A stretch of DNA of 64,000 nucleotides from Stentor coeruleus (taxonomy: Eukaryota; Ciliophora; Heterotrichea; Heterotrichida; Stentoridae): contig MPUH01000047.1 in the NCBI GenBank assembly GCA_001970955.1, positions 62,001 through 126,000 on the forward strand, given 5' to 3'. Both the position numbers and the translations under genes were made by a program. Below the pieces are notes generated by a model. It had not been told where the DNA came from and made no database searches. It saw only the letters and a list, made by a program, of their open reading frames with translations. The number at the start of each line of letters is the position of its first letter. Position 1 is the first letter of the stretch. Below are positions 11,093-21,938 of this stretch, one piece after another.

Positions 11093-12158
11093 GCTAGAAG
11101 TAAAATTAGCATACTATTAGAATAATATTTTATATAATTATGTCATCTATTTAATAANGTTAGATTATAGGATTTATATGTTTTATAGTCAGATTATATA
11201 CTCTAGCATACTATTAGAATAATATTTTATATAATTATGTCATCTATTTAATAAATGTTTTTTTATTATTGACAAGTGAATGCATAATTATATGATTAAT
11301 CAATACAAAAAAACAATAAACTATATTGCTTTTAATTTTTTTACTTATGATTTTTATGATGACTCTTATTTAACTCAGATATAATTTTCTTGATGAATTT
11401 TTCAGTTATGGTAATTGGTGTTTGATTTAAGCATTCCAACTAATCATAAAAAACTGCATAATATCGAAAAACATATTTTCCACTATAACTTAATTTCTTC
11501 AACCAAACATAATTAAGCCTTATTTACTTATATCTAAAAATATTTTATCTTTATTTTTCCAGTACAATCCAAATTTCTTCAACCAAAAATAATAAAGTCT
11601 AATCACTTTCTATCAAAAAACCCATAATTTTTTTGCCCGATATTTAGTTCTAATTAATAAAAAATATTTTTAGTCAAAGCAAGTTTATTATTTTTCTTAT
11701 AAAAAAAGCTTTAACTACAAATTTTATTACACAAAAGAAGTTTTATTATTACAACAAATCAAATTTATCTTGACAATCTTTATATACACAAAAATTAGTG
11801 CTATATTTTTTTTTGGAATTATGACGTCACGAGTTATATTATAAGATAAGTTTAATATACTTTCTTTAACAAAATCTAATAATATCATATCCTAAACAAC
11901 TATTTCTACAACTTTACTTTAAATATACCCTTATTTAGTTATTATAATAATTGTAATTTCTTTCTAAAAACCAATATAAAATAATTAACTAAAACTAATT
12001 AAAAATAAATCCTTTCATCTGAGATCATAATTTCAAACCTTTTATTTCGTTTTCCCCCACAAAAATCATCTTAGTCATTAATGTGACAATATATTTAAAT
12101 TTTACAACACAAAATAGGTCTGATTAAAACTCCATATATATTATTTAGACTATAGTTA
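11093..12158. other. intergenic, AT-rich, with a duplicated segment
   Basis: Apart from the 50-bp repeat near its left end, I see no coding segment, tRNA or obvious motif. Confidence 0.6.
11108..11254. repeat. 50-bp direct repeat near an N
   Basis: Bases 11108-11157 end at the N at 11158, and the same 50 bp recur at 11205-11254 after a 46-bp unique segment. It resembles the other N-associated duplications but with extra sequence between the copies, so one contig end may carry a misassembled tail. Confidence 0.75.
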
Positions 12159-12752
12159 ATGGAGAACAATTTTGTTCAACACATATCACCATGCGCATTT
12201 AGTTGGCCAACAGAGAGTTTTGGGGTATTTCAATCACAGATCCCTTTGCCTTGCACAGGAAAACCTAAAGAAACAAAGAGAAAAGGCCGTGGGCGTAAGA
12301 AACTTAGGCCAGGAAATCCTTTGAAAACCGAAGTCTTAGACAAATACTGGCTTCGGGCCTTTAAAAACTTCATAAAAACACAATACCTCGAAATCAAACT
12401 CATTTCAGAAGACCCGGAATTTTGGAGTTGGTATATGATAAAAGGCAAACCTGGGAAAAACACAGCTTTTCTGTCTTATAATGCCACATACAAAGAAACT
12501 TTATTCAATAACACAAATTTCTGCTCATTATTCACTGCTTGGGGAATGATTTATGGGTTTATGATAAGTCCGAAAAAAATCCTCAAGGCTTCCTGGGAAT
12601 TCTACTACAACTACCTTTTTCAGGAACTTATTCCCAGGGCATTTAATCAAGCAAATCAAGAACACATCAAACTCTATTATCAATTTATCTACAACAAAGT
12701 GTGTGAGAGTTTTACAAATTTAGATAGTCTGACTTTTATTCCTAGTTATTAA
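12159..12752 (+). CDS. hypothetical protein with AT-hook-like motif, 197 aa
   Basis: An intact frame from ATG to TAA. Residues 34-55 are strongly basic with a KRKGRGRKKLRPGNP core, resembling an AT-hook (GRP/GRKK type) that could contact the minor groove of AT-rich DNA. The rest is rich in aromatic residues, with a WLRAFKNFIK helix, an FWSWYMIKGKPGK turn and a WGMIYGF segment, suggesting a compact globular domain. The aromatic pattern suggests a conserved domain, but I cannot name it. A nuclear or DNA-binding role is an inference from the basic motif only. Flanking intergenic regions are about 1 kb each, unusually roomy for this window. Confidence 0.7.
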   Translation: MENNFVQHISPCAFSWPTESFGVFQSQIPLPCTGKPKETKRKGRGRKKLRPGNPLKTEVLDKYWLRAFKNFIKTQYLEIKLISEDPEFWSWYMIKGKPGKNTAFLSYNATYKETLFNNTNFCSLFTAWGMIYGFMISPKKILKASWEFYYNYLFQELIPRAFNQANQEHIKLYYQFIYNKVCESFTNLDSLTFIPSY

Positions 12753-13768
12753 TAGTATGAGTTTAATTAGTTTATGATAAAAGTTTATAATTTTTCTCTA
12801 GATTGAGTTTTTGGACTCTTTAGATGGGTTTTTTTGATTTTTAGGATTTTTAGGTGTTTGTTAGAGGCTTTGAAAAAGTTTTTTTGGTTTAAGTGTTTTT
12901 ATTGGAGAATTTTGTATTTTATTAGAAGGATTTGTGTTGATGGAGATTTGAGAAGGAGATTTAGTTATGGCTTTTTGTAATGGGATTAGATAGTGGGTGT
13001 TATGATTATTTGAGAAGTTTTCGTTTTTAGGTTAGGTTTTTTTTAGGAAATATGATATTTGTCAACATAGGTTACCAAAATAGGTATTTAAATTGTTTTT
13101 GTCTGACAAGTTAAGGCAATTATATTTTTTCTATAGCTTACAAGCTAACAAATTAATTATTTTGAAGATTAATTTTAAATTTAATCTATACACAAACACG
13201 CATTGCACATGGAAATATTGTTTATGTTATTTTTGGGATTTTAAAATTTATTAATTTGTCAAGATATAACTAAAAAATAATCTTACATAAGGTCCAGAAA
13301 GGTAGTAAAAGCAGTTTTCCTCAAAAAATAATATAAGAAAACATATTTTTCTACCATTTCTGAATTTTGTCAACAAAATTTAGATAACTATTAAAAACTC
13401 TCAACACAAAATCACATAACACTCAGATATTTTTTTATTCAATAAACAACCTATTATCAAAAATCATCTTTTAAAGCTATTTTTTTCAAAAATCCCAAAG
13501 CCTCAATATTTTATCTCATTTTTTCATTTTTATATCCATTCCCAAAATCTTACCTACACATTCTACTTCCTTTTAAAAACTCTTCTCCATCTCTTAAAAT
13601 CAAAACTAAAACCTTCCATCATCATCATCTGCTTTTCCAAAAATCCTTTTAAGCCTTAACAAATCCCTAATCTTCACTTAAAAAAGCAAGTATTTCCAAT
13701 ACAAAACCCAAAATCTTTATCTAAAATTCCAGTCTTACCTTTTTTCTTCATCACCCTAATAAATCAAA
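12753..13768. other. intergenic, strand-asymmetric AT-rich DNA
   Basis: The first third is T/G-rich on the plus strand and the last part is A/C-rich just before the next gene. No coding segment or repeat is recognised. Confidence 0.55.
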
Positions 13769-14935
13769 ATGCGAAAAGTAGGTCCAGCATGGACACTGCA
13801 AGGAAGAAAAAATCAAGAAAAGCCCTCATCAGTACCAGGCCCAGGGACTTATTCACACAAACCCCAGCCTCTCAGTCCATCTTACAGCATAAGTAAATCT
13901 AATCGTCACAATTTCACTAAATCTCCTTTAGTCCCAGGTCCTGGCGCATACAATTCATCAATATTCGAGCCTTTAAAAACTACAGTTTTTGGTTCAGCTC
14001 CTAGGACGCCATACAATAAAAGCCTTCAAATCCCAGGACCAGGTAACTACAATATAAAATCCACAATTTCTGAAGGTCCGAAATACTCATTTAGAGGCCG
14101 GGTCAAAATAATAAATCGCGCATATTCTCCAGGTCCAGGACAATATGAAATTAAAACAACCAATTTAGAATCAACATTCATTCATAGTTTTACTAAAGAA
14201 AAAAGAAGTCTTAGTGCTGGAAAAAGTTCATCCCCAGGACCAGGTACTTATGAATATAGAAAACACTCAAGCTCTGGGGTGAAATTCGGTTTAGAAAGCA
14301 GAGGTAAAACTATGGTTTCTGATGTCCCAGGACCAGGGTCTTATAATCTTCCTGTTGTAAATGATAGTAAAGGTTTTTCAATGTGTGGCAAAATCCTAGT
14401 TAAAGAATCTGAAAGATCACCTGGACCGGCAGTATATGATAAAAAAAGTTCACTTGATACAAAATCATATAGTGTAGGTAGATCGACTAGATTTAGATAT
14501 CTTGATAATAGTGTTCCTGGACCTGGAGCTTATAAAGTTGTAGTGCCGAAGTCAACTTCAAATTCTGTTTTCGGTAATGCGAAAAGGGAAACTTATTTGA
14601 AAACTGGGGATTCACCTGGACCTGGAAGCTATAAAATACCTGAGAAGATTAAAGAAGGACCTGCATTTAGTATGAGACCTAAACCTGAGATTAAAGAAAA
14701 AGATAAAGTCCCAGGACCAGGGATGTATGAGGTGAAAAGCTTAGATAAAAACTTATCCCCTGTGTTTGGGACTAGTAAAAAAAGTAACAGATTTTTAAAT
14801 GAAAACCCTGGACCTGGACAGTATCAGATTGTAGATAAAGAGAGTAAAGGATGGAAATTCGGCAATCAACAAAGGCTTGTGTATAATACTTCAGATGTAC
14901 CTGGCCCTGGAGCTTATACATATACTTTATTTTAA
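13769..14935 (+). CDS. PGPG-repeat (ODF3/SHIPPO-like) axonemal protein
   Basis: The 388-residue protein contains twelve regularly spaced PGPGxY-type motifs (for example VPGPGTY, IPGPGNY, SPGPGQY; one variant is SPGPAVY), each followed by a short segment containing FG or FS. This is the sperm-tail PG-rich (STPGR) repeat of ODF3/SHIPPO1/CIMAP proteins, which bind axonemal microtubules and are found in ciliated eukaryotes, including as microtubule inner proteins. The repeats run from the N-terminus to the last residues, so the gene looks complete. The start is the ATG at 13769 and no intron is visible. Assignment to the STPGR family is very secure, but the exact orthologue is not, because several paralogues normally coexist in one genome. 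Confidence 0.95.
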   Translation: MRKVGPAWTLQGRKNQEKPSSVPGPGTYSHKPQPLSPSYSISKSNRHNFTKSPLVPGPGAYNSSIFEPLKTTVFGSAPRTPYNKSLQIPGPGNYNIKSTISEGPKYSFRGRVKIINRAYSPGPGQYEIKTTNLESTFIHSFTKEKRSLSAGKSSSPGPGTYEYRKHSSSGVKFGLESRGKTMVSDVPGPGSYNLPVVNDSKGFSMCGKILVKESERSPGPAVYDKKSSLDTKSYSVGRSTRFRYLDNSVPGPGAYKVVVPKSTSNSVFGNAKRETYLKTGDSPGPGSYKIPEKIKEGPAFSMRPKPEIKEKDKVPGPGMYEVKSLDKNLSPVFGTSKKSNRFLNENPGPGQYQIVDKESKGWKFGNQQRLVYNTSDVPGPGAYTYTLF

Positions 14936-15543
14936 TATATTTATAAGATTATGTGCTGAAAAAGTTGTTGGTGATAAGATTTATTTATGATGTTTATATG
15001 GATTTTTTAAAGAAAAAATAGATACTGATATGAAGAAGTTGATAAAAAAATTGTGGTTTATAAGGAATATTTTATTAAGTAGTTTTAAAATCAAATTGTA
15101 TAATTGATAGAATAGATTGATAAATAGTAAAAATTTTAGTTACAATTTTTTAGTGTATAATTAAAAGTATTAGATAAAAAGGTGTGGTTACTGTTTTTTA
15201 TAAGATGTGCTAATTAAGATTAAAGATAAAGTTTAATAATTTATCATTATATTTTCAATAAAATATTTAACAACTTAAAATAAAAAGATATAAAAATCCG
15301 ACTTGTATTAAGTTTTAACAGTTCTTAATAAATTTCATATTTAAGAAAATCATTAAATGATACTGAAAATCATAATAAACTTTCACCATTTAGGTGCTCT
15401 TAAGCAAAACGCTGCTTTGTTTTACCAACTTTCAAATACAAAAGCATCATAATTCCTTCATATCTTAACACCTAAATAAATTCTTTAAACCTTTATCATC
15501 AAGAATACTCTTCTCATATCATTAACATATAAAACAAATTAAT
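14936..15543. other. intergenic, AT-rich
   Basis: No coding segment, RNA gene or repeat is recognised between the PGPG-repeat gene and the MGCC gene. Confidence 0.55.
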
Positions 15544-15894
15544 ATGGGATGCTGCCTTGTCAAAAAAGATCAAGCATTAACTCTGGAGCTTGAAATTAAC
15601 ATAAAAAGTGAAGGATCATTTAATGATCTAAGTATATCTTCACATCATTGCCATACCTCACATCCTTCAGTTAACCCTAATCTATTAACAACACCAAGTT
15701 TAGCAAGGGTTCGTTCAATATCTTTAACATATCCAAACACTTTAGAGAATGCATTTCTCATGAACTCTCCATCCATACTCAGAACCTCAGAAGTGACTAA
15801 AACAGTAGTATTTATTGCCTCTGAAGAAAGTTCTGATTTAGGAATGATTAAAGAAGAAAATAAAGATTATACGACTAGTTTAGATTTTAAATAA
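15544..15894 (+). CDS. small MGCC protein, probably N-acylated (116 aa)
   Basis: The protein begins MGCC, a Gly2 followed by two cysteines. This is the classic arrangement for N-myristoylation plus palmitoylation, which would anchor it to membranes (often ciliary or plasma membrane in protists). The remainder is Ser/Thr-rich and lacks a recognisable domain, and it includes a short His/Cys cluster (HHCHTSH). The stop TAA is only 9 nt ahead of the ATG of the CDP-diacylglycerol synthase gene. No GT-AG intron joins the two frames, so they are separate genes. The acylation is inferred from the motif only. Confidence 0.7.
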   Translation: MGCCLVKKDQALTLELEINIKSEGSFNDLSISSHHCHTSHPSVNPNLLTTPSLARVRSISLTYPNTLENAFLMNSPSILRTSEVTKTVVFIASEESSDLGMIKEENKDYTTSLDFK

Positions 15895-15903
15895 AATATA
15901 TAA

Positions 15904-16809
15904 ATGTCAGATATTTCCAAAAGAGTAGTTACTGGAATATTAGCCTCAACAGCATTATACTTCATCATTAGTACATATTTCTTGATGGTCTTGACTGTTT
16001 TTATCACATTTTTTGCAGCGACTCAAGAGTACTTCGCTATAACTCAAGCAGTATACATGAAAAACTTCAAAAGCGATATAATAAATGATTTCAAAGGAAT
16101 TAGTTTACCCATCTTCCTATTGCCTTTTGGGTTCTTAATAGGTTCATTTACTAGTCATACTGAAGTTTTTATATGTTTGAGTTTGGTATTAATCCCTGTA
16201 GTTATTGTTGTATATAGGCTATATCAATATTCTAATTACTGTTCTAGGAAAAACCCTGATGATCCTATTAACAAGTTCTCTTTTATAGTATTGTCAGTGA
16301 TTTTTGGCGATATTTTCTTTTGTGTGTTCCTTGGGTTTCCTTTTTGCTATTCTCTTCTCCTTAACGGCTTACCGTAATTTTTATACAGTGGAGGTCAAAA
16401 GTACAGTTTTTTATGGCTTTATACAACTTTCCAAACAGATAATGGGGCTTTGTTGTTTGGTAAACTCTTTGGAACATATAAACCTTTTCCATATATTTCT
16501 CCACAAAAAACAGTCCAAGGGCTTATCGGTGCTTATGTTTTTTGCTTTATTTCACTATTAGCTTTAATACCATTTGGGGAAACTTGGATTACTGTTAAAA
16601 TGACTATAGGTGATGCTTTGGTTATAACAATTGCGTCAAGTACGCTTGGGATTGTTGGGGATTTGACTGAGAGCTTTCTTAAACGTACTGCTGGGGTCAA
16701 AGACTCTGGAAATATATTTCCAGGACATGGGGGAATTTTAGATAGATTGGATTCTCTTGTATGGGTGACTCCTTTTATCTACTATTATTTGGTTTATTTT
16801 ATGATTTAG
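15904..16809 (+). CDS. phosphatidate cytidylyltransferase (CDP-diacylglycerol synthase), one 15-nt intron
   Basis: This integral membrane enzyme makes CDP-diacylglycerol from phosphatidic acid and CTP, the branch point for phosphatidylinositol and cardiolipin synthesis. The two exons are 15904-16373 and 16389-16809, giving 296 aa. Splicing out the 15-nt intron restores GLPGGQKYSF and continues into TDNGALLFGKLFGTYKPFP and ISPQKTVQG, matching the conserved D-x-x-A...GR..G....ISP.K...G segment. The C-terminal region holds the family signature: a KR pair, then GVKDSGNIFPGHGGILDRLD. Several hydrophobic membrane helices are visible, though the sequence is shorter than the 400 or more residues of animal CDS proteins. 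TATAA abuts the ATG, and only 9 nt separate it from the preceding gene. Confidence 0.95.
16374..16388 (+). other. 15-nt spliceosomal intron in the CDP-DAG synthase gene
   Basis: GTAATTTTTATACAG. Left in place it creates a stop (CCG TAA); removed, the conserved enzyme core reads on without a break. It has GT-AG ends and an A at position 10, shared with the other three introns here. Confidence 0.95.
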
Positions 16810-17999
16810 GTTTTTAATAAACTTTTATAGGATTTGGTTTTGGATGTGAGAATAAAGTTTAGGATAATGAGTAAAAATCTGAAAGGTGTTGAAAATTTTA
16901 TACTGAGTGTTAGGGTGTTAAGTTTGAATATTATTTGAATTGGTTAGTTTTGATGTAGGTGTTTGAATAATAGGAAATTGCTGCTTGGATGAGTTTGTTA
17001 AGGGAATGAGGAATGTTATAAGGAGATTTTAAAGGAGTTTATTATAAAATCCTATATCATGCATATATTAAAAACTGGTACATAGAAAAATGAATCATAT
17101 TATCTAAAAATAATATTTGGAGTATAAGAAAATGAACCTAATAAAATACTTATAATAGCCATTTTGATATTAAAAAAGCCAAGTAATAATATGGAAATCA
17201 TGAATTTAAGTAGTGATATACTTGACTTTGGGTCTATTAGTTTAACAAAAACTTTTACTATATTTGAAATCCTAAGCGTCATTGAAATGATAAAGAAAAT
17301 ATTTTTTAATCTATTTCATTATATATAATCTAATTTATAGTTTCTATATAATATAATGCAGATATATAATGAAAATATATATGATATGATTGAAAACCCT
17401 TATCTAGAGCGTTTATTACATTTAATACAATATCCTTCTATTAGAGAAATAATAGATAAAATATCAAAGTATGCTATAAATTCTCATAAATAAAAATACA
17501 GTTTACGTTTTAGAAACTTTATCATAAACTTTTCAAGGCATTCTAATTGAAGAAAGTGAGGAGAAATTATCAAAAAAAAACTAATGGTATTATATTTTAT
17601 TAATTTTAATAAAATTATTGACACTTCGACTCTTTGCAAAATTTCTTAAATTTCTAACATTACTTAAAAAAATAATCCAATACATAATAGTTGAATAACA
17701 TTATTTTGATAATTATCTCAAGTACAAAAATCCTAACTCATCATAATTTTTCAATTATTTTCAAGCTTTTATACTGAATCTAACAAAATACCAAATATAC
17801 ATTATTATAGAATATCCGATAATCCTGAAGTTATCAAATTTATGTCATCACAGTAATTTGTATCTATTATTTATCAATAAAAAATATATTTTCTCAAAGT
17901 ATTACCAAGTTTTTTAAACATAAAATTGCTACAAATTCTAATAAGTTTTGAAGTTTATGATGTTTAATACTAACAGATTATATATTATTTTCAAGAATC
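16810..17999. other. intergenic, AT-rich
   Basis: The only coding-like item is the 45-codon frame at 17356-17493. Otherwise there is A/T-rich DNA with no repeat or RNA gene that I can see. Confidence 0.5.
17356..17493 (+). CDS. possible 45-aa small protein or gene fragment
   Basis: A short ATG-to-TAA frame contains a leucine-rich helical-looking segment (ENPYLERLLHLIQYPSIREI). Its amino-acid mix looks more coding than the surrounding DNA, but length and context give little support. It may be chance or a remnant of a larger gene. Confidence 0.25.
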   Translation: MQIYNENIYDMIENPYLERLLHLIQYPSIREIIDKISKYAINSHK

Positions 18000-19349
18000 A
18001 TGAAGCAATTCCAAGATGAAATTAACGAAGTCTATGAGAAATCTTTACACCTCGCTCAATGCATATCATCAAACCTACGCAAAAACCACCGAGACCATGG
18101 ACTTATAACTCATATTAAAAGAAACTACCAAGAAATCAAAGATCTACAGAGCAAACATAAAAAAAACAGTAAAAGTGTTGATTACCAACTCCCAAAACCT
18201 CATCAAATACCAAAAGAAGCAATACCTCTGCTTCCACAAACTGAAAGCAAAGAATTCATGAACAAGTCCCTTGAAGAAAGTAACCAAAATATAAAATTAT
18301 CCAGATCAGGAAAAAGGACTGCCAGATACTCAGAAAACTTAGCTCTTGACTATGCAAGTGCTTATAAGAATTATTATGTAGAAGAAAAACCTTTACCTCA
18401 TGTGTATTTACTTAGTGGGAAAATTGAAGAACCACTTGATTTACCTGGTTATAAAAACTATGCACAGAAAATTGAAGAGAAAAACGATTCCAAAGCTTTG
18501 GTGATGGAGAAAATTGACAAGTGCGAGAAAAGCTTAAGGAATTTTTACAAGTCACTTGGGGGAATTGAGCTTTTTTGCACGAATAACCCTGGGGTTCCAT
18601 GGAATAACGATAAAAAAGTTCTACATAGACTACATGAGAATCCTAATTATAAAGCTTCAATTATTAGAGCGTATAATGACAGCTTACTTGGTAGTAAAGT
18701 TAAACCTCGAACAACAATGTCAAAGATTTCTTTAGGAGGAAAAAAATATAATTCAAGCCGAACTTCACTTGATTCAAATGCAATCAATAATAAATCCCAT
18801 ACTCCAGCTCCTGCTATGGATCGTGATTTAGATTCAATTGCTGAAGAAAGGCCTGCAACAGCTGTTATGATTGATGACCCTGAAGTCATTCTTGATCGTT
18901 GTTCTAAAAGATTTTTAAATGCTAAGTACTCAGAAAACCAAAAACTCATCAATATTTTCACTAAATTAAAAAAATTACGCCCTTGGTACCTTAAGAAAAA
19001 AACTGAACTTATAATGCATGATTCTGGCAGCTATCGTAACAAATTATCGACCTTACACAAATTCGATTCGTTTAAACGGAAAATTGACTCACAACAGGAA
19101 AAAAGGTTGAAAAAAAGTAAGTCGCATGCGAAAATATATACAAAAATGCTGGATTATCTGATCAGCAGACATGAACCAAAGGAAATCGAAATCAATTTTA
19201 CAAATTTGATAAGGAAAATACTTGGGGAAGGGTGGAATTTAACTATAGAGCTCATAAACAGCATATTTTCAAAACTCACAGAAGATGAAGTTAAAGACCT
19301 TGACAATTTATTAAATATCATAAAAATAGAAATAAGTAATAAATTATAA
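18000..19349 (+). CDS. hypothetical protein, 449 aa
   Basis: An intact frame begins with a predicted helical N-terminus (MKQFQDEINEVYEKSLHLAQ), continues through a Ser/Lys-rich middle with likely disorder (residues about 230-300), and ends in a helical C-terminal third with a WYLKKKTEL segment and a leucine-rich last 60 residues. There is no signal peptide, membrane helix or known motif. It lies upstream of the kinesin-like gene on the same strand. Composition and helix content would suit a cytoskeletal or ciliary protein, but I do not recognise it. Confidence 0.75.
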   Translation: MKQFQDEINEVYEKSLHLAQCISSNLRKNHRDHGLITHIKRNYQEIKDLQSKHKKNSKSVDYQLPKPHQIPKEAIPLLPQTESKEFMNKSLEESNQNIKLSRSGKRTARYSENLALDYASAYKNYYVEEKPLPHVYLLSGKIEEPLDLPGYKNYAQKIEEKNDSKALVMEKIDKCEKSLRNFYKSLGGIELFCTNNPGVPWNNDKKVLHRLHENPNYKASIIRAYNDSLLGSKVKPRTTMSKISLGGKKYNSSRTSLDSNAINNKSHTPAPAMDRDLDSIAEERPATAVMIDDPEVILDRCSKRFLNAKYSENQKLINIFTKLKKLRPWYLKKKTELIMHDSGSYRNKLSTLHKFDSFKRKIDSQQEKRLKKSKSHAKIYTKMLDYLISRHEPKEIEINFTNLIRKILGEGWNLTIELINSIFSKLTEDEVKDLDNLLNIIKIEISNKL

Positions 19350-19607
19350 TATAAAATCTTCAGGTAAAAAATCAAGATAAAAAAGTGAATATAAGATTAA
19401 TAAAAACTATAACAATGTGTGATTCTGTTTAAAAAAATATTCATGGAAAGGTTTTATTATGTACACTCGAACTAAAGTTGATGAAAAATATTTTAATATC
19501 ATTTACACTTTAATGTTCATTTGTGTATATATATAAATATAAGTCAATTTTTAAAGGTAAAATTGTTATATTGAACTAAATATATCAAAGGGACTTATTT
19601 TATAATT

Positions 19608-21935
19608 ATGGATAGGGCAAGTTTAAAACTTTATTGCAGAGGCAGGGGAAGGCTGTCAGATAGTTCATTAAAACTATCTAAAGATTTTCATGAAATAAGC
19701 GTTGAAGATCCATTAGGTAAAGACCCTTCTGTTACTTACGATCTCTATCGAGTTTTTATTGAAACTCCTCAAGAAGAAGTATTTGAAATCTCAACAAGGC
19801 CAATACTTGAACATGTACTTGATGGATATGATGGTTTAGTCATTGTATATGGACCTACAGGGAGTGGAAAAAGCTACACCCTTTTTGGTCGAGAAGCTGA
19901 TAAAGGGATATTCTACAGAGTCATCCAAGCAGCTTTAGAAGAATCTGAAAAAATCAGCTCAACAAAAGAAATACAAATCTTGATTACAGCTTTAGAGCTT
20001 TATGGTACAAATATAAGAGATTTAGGATTAGCGTATAAAGATCCTCATGCTATTAACATGTTTACTTCACAACAACTTGAAATCTCAGAACTTAATGGTA
20101 GAGTTTCGATACCTAATGCTTGTGAAAGTCATATAAAAAATGTTGATGATTCGATAAGTTTTGCTCAGAGTATTAATGATATGAGGGCTGCTTTAGAAGC
20201 TAAACAAGGAAAATATGTGGAAAAGACTCATACTATTATAATGATAAAGTTGAAACAAAAATTTAAAGGGACATCATGGGATCAGTTTTCTGAGAGTTGT
20301 ATATTTTTAGTAGAACTTCCTGGAAGTGAGAAACCTAAACAGCGTAAAGGGCAGGAGTTTTATGAATCTTTGAATGCGACGAGTAGTTTTCATGCTATTG
20401 CTAAGTGTCTTTCATGTCTTAATTCAATAACAATGCATTTCTCAGATCACAAAATCACAAGAATTCTTGAAAATTCCTTAAGAGGAAACTCGATGATTGC
20501 CCTTATTGGTTGTATAAATATTGATAAAGATAACAATGATGAAACCTTAAGAACTTTAAGCTATATAGATAAATGTCGCCCATCATCAGGAACAGCACAA
20601 TTTGGAGAAAGTACAAATGCTGATTTAACAATAAAACTTTTACAAGATGAACGAGCATCTCTTAAAGATCGTCTAAAAAGATTAGAAATAAGCCAAGAAG
20701 AACAACTTCATAAAATAGTCGCACTTTTAGGTGTAGAATCAGAAATTGATACTTTATTACAAGCATCTGCTGGGTCTAAAGATATGCAAAAACTAGCAGC
20801 GCAACGAGAAGCTGTGTTAAAAGTTGATCAACTGTCTAAAAAAAACAAAGAACTTGAAAAAAGGGCTGAAGAAAACAGTAAAGTCCTTGAAAAAATTAAA
20901 AAACTTGAGTTTAAAAGACAAGAAACAAGTCTTAGGCAGATTTTAGAACATAAAGATGAATTGAATAAATATTTGGACATTATAGCAGAAACTAAAGCAG
21001 CATATGATCATAGCACAAAGACTCAAATTGAGACTAAAACTTATGAACTCAATGAAATGTTAAAGAATTCAGAAAAATTATTAGAAGAAAAAATGAAAAT
21101 CATGAGAAAACTCCCTAATAATATTAAAGGAAGTGTATCTTTACCTGATGCTCAAGATGTTAAAGAGTTAGGGAAACAGGAAATTACTAAAGAATTTACT
21201 ATGAAACTTAATGAACAAGAAAGAAATATACAACATCATTTTGAATGTGTGAATAAAAAATTTGAAGTACAGTTACAGCAGAGAGATGATATGATTGAGA
21301 GTGTAAAAAAGAATTTTGAAGAATATAAGAAAAATGCAGATAGCGAGTATGAGATATTGAAAAAAGAGATCAAAGCGTTGTTTGAAGTGGTTAAAGGGCA
21401 GAGGTATGTGATTAATAATATACAAAGTGGGGTTTATAATCAACATATGTCGAAAGTTGACTTCCCAGAATTTATTATCCCCGAGTTCCCTAATGAAAAA
21501 ACTTTCCCTGAGTAAACCTTATATAGTCTTTTTGCAGAAATAAAACTAAAACCATCCACAAGCACAGTTCACCGAATCAAAGCTCTAAAAGCTGAGACAA
21601 AAAAAAGTTCTCTAATCAATAGTCCTGCACTTTTTTACGACATAATTGAATTAGATGAAACAGATTCTAGAAAACTTGTTCAACAACTTAGAGATTTATA
21701 CAAAGAAAGTGTTAATGAATTCGAAAAAATCGAAGAAGAAGAAACTGATGCTAAAAACCAACTTGAATCAACTAAAATAAAACTTCAGAAATCTATTGAT
21801 GAGAAATTCAGATTCAAAGAACTTTATACAAATGAATATAATAAACAAAATAATGTCCGTTCTTATATAAATCAACAAAAAACTCTTAAAAGAACCACAA
21901 CCTTAACCTTAACTTCAAGATTCAAAATATCATAA
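19608..21935 (+). CDS. divergent kinesin-like protein, one 15-nt intron
   Basis: The exons are 19608-21511 and 21527-21935, giving 770 aa. An N-terminal kinesin-type motor has the P-loop GPTGSGKSYT (residues 82-91) and a C-terminal motor end HKITRILENSLRGNSMIALI followed by TLRTLSYIDKCR, matching kinesin's KLT.LL..SLGGN and TL.FA.R. Key catalytic motifs are altered: the switch I NxxSSRSH region reads YVEKTHT, and the switch II DLAGSE reads VELPGSE. The first beta-strands of the motor also look short. This suggests reduced or absent ATPase-driven motility, or an unusual subfamily. The rest is coiled coil. Without splicing the frame stops at 21515; the intron adds 136 more residues. The gene stops 3 nt before the stop of the converging gene. 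Confidence 0.9.
21512..21526 (+). other. 15-nt intron in the kinesin-like gene
   Basis: GTAAACCTTATATAG. Retained, it gives an early TAA. Removed, a coding frame of 136 further residues opens (DLFAEIKLKPSTSTVHRIKA and onward). It has the same GTAA...TTATA.AG pattern as the other introns. Confidence 0.93.
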
Positions 21936-21938
21936 TTA

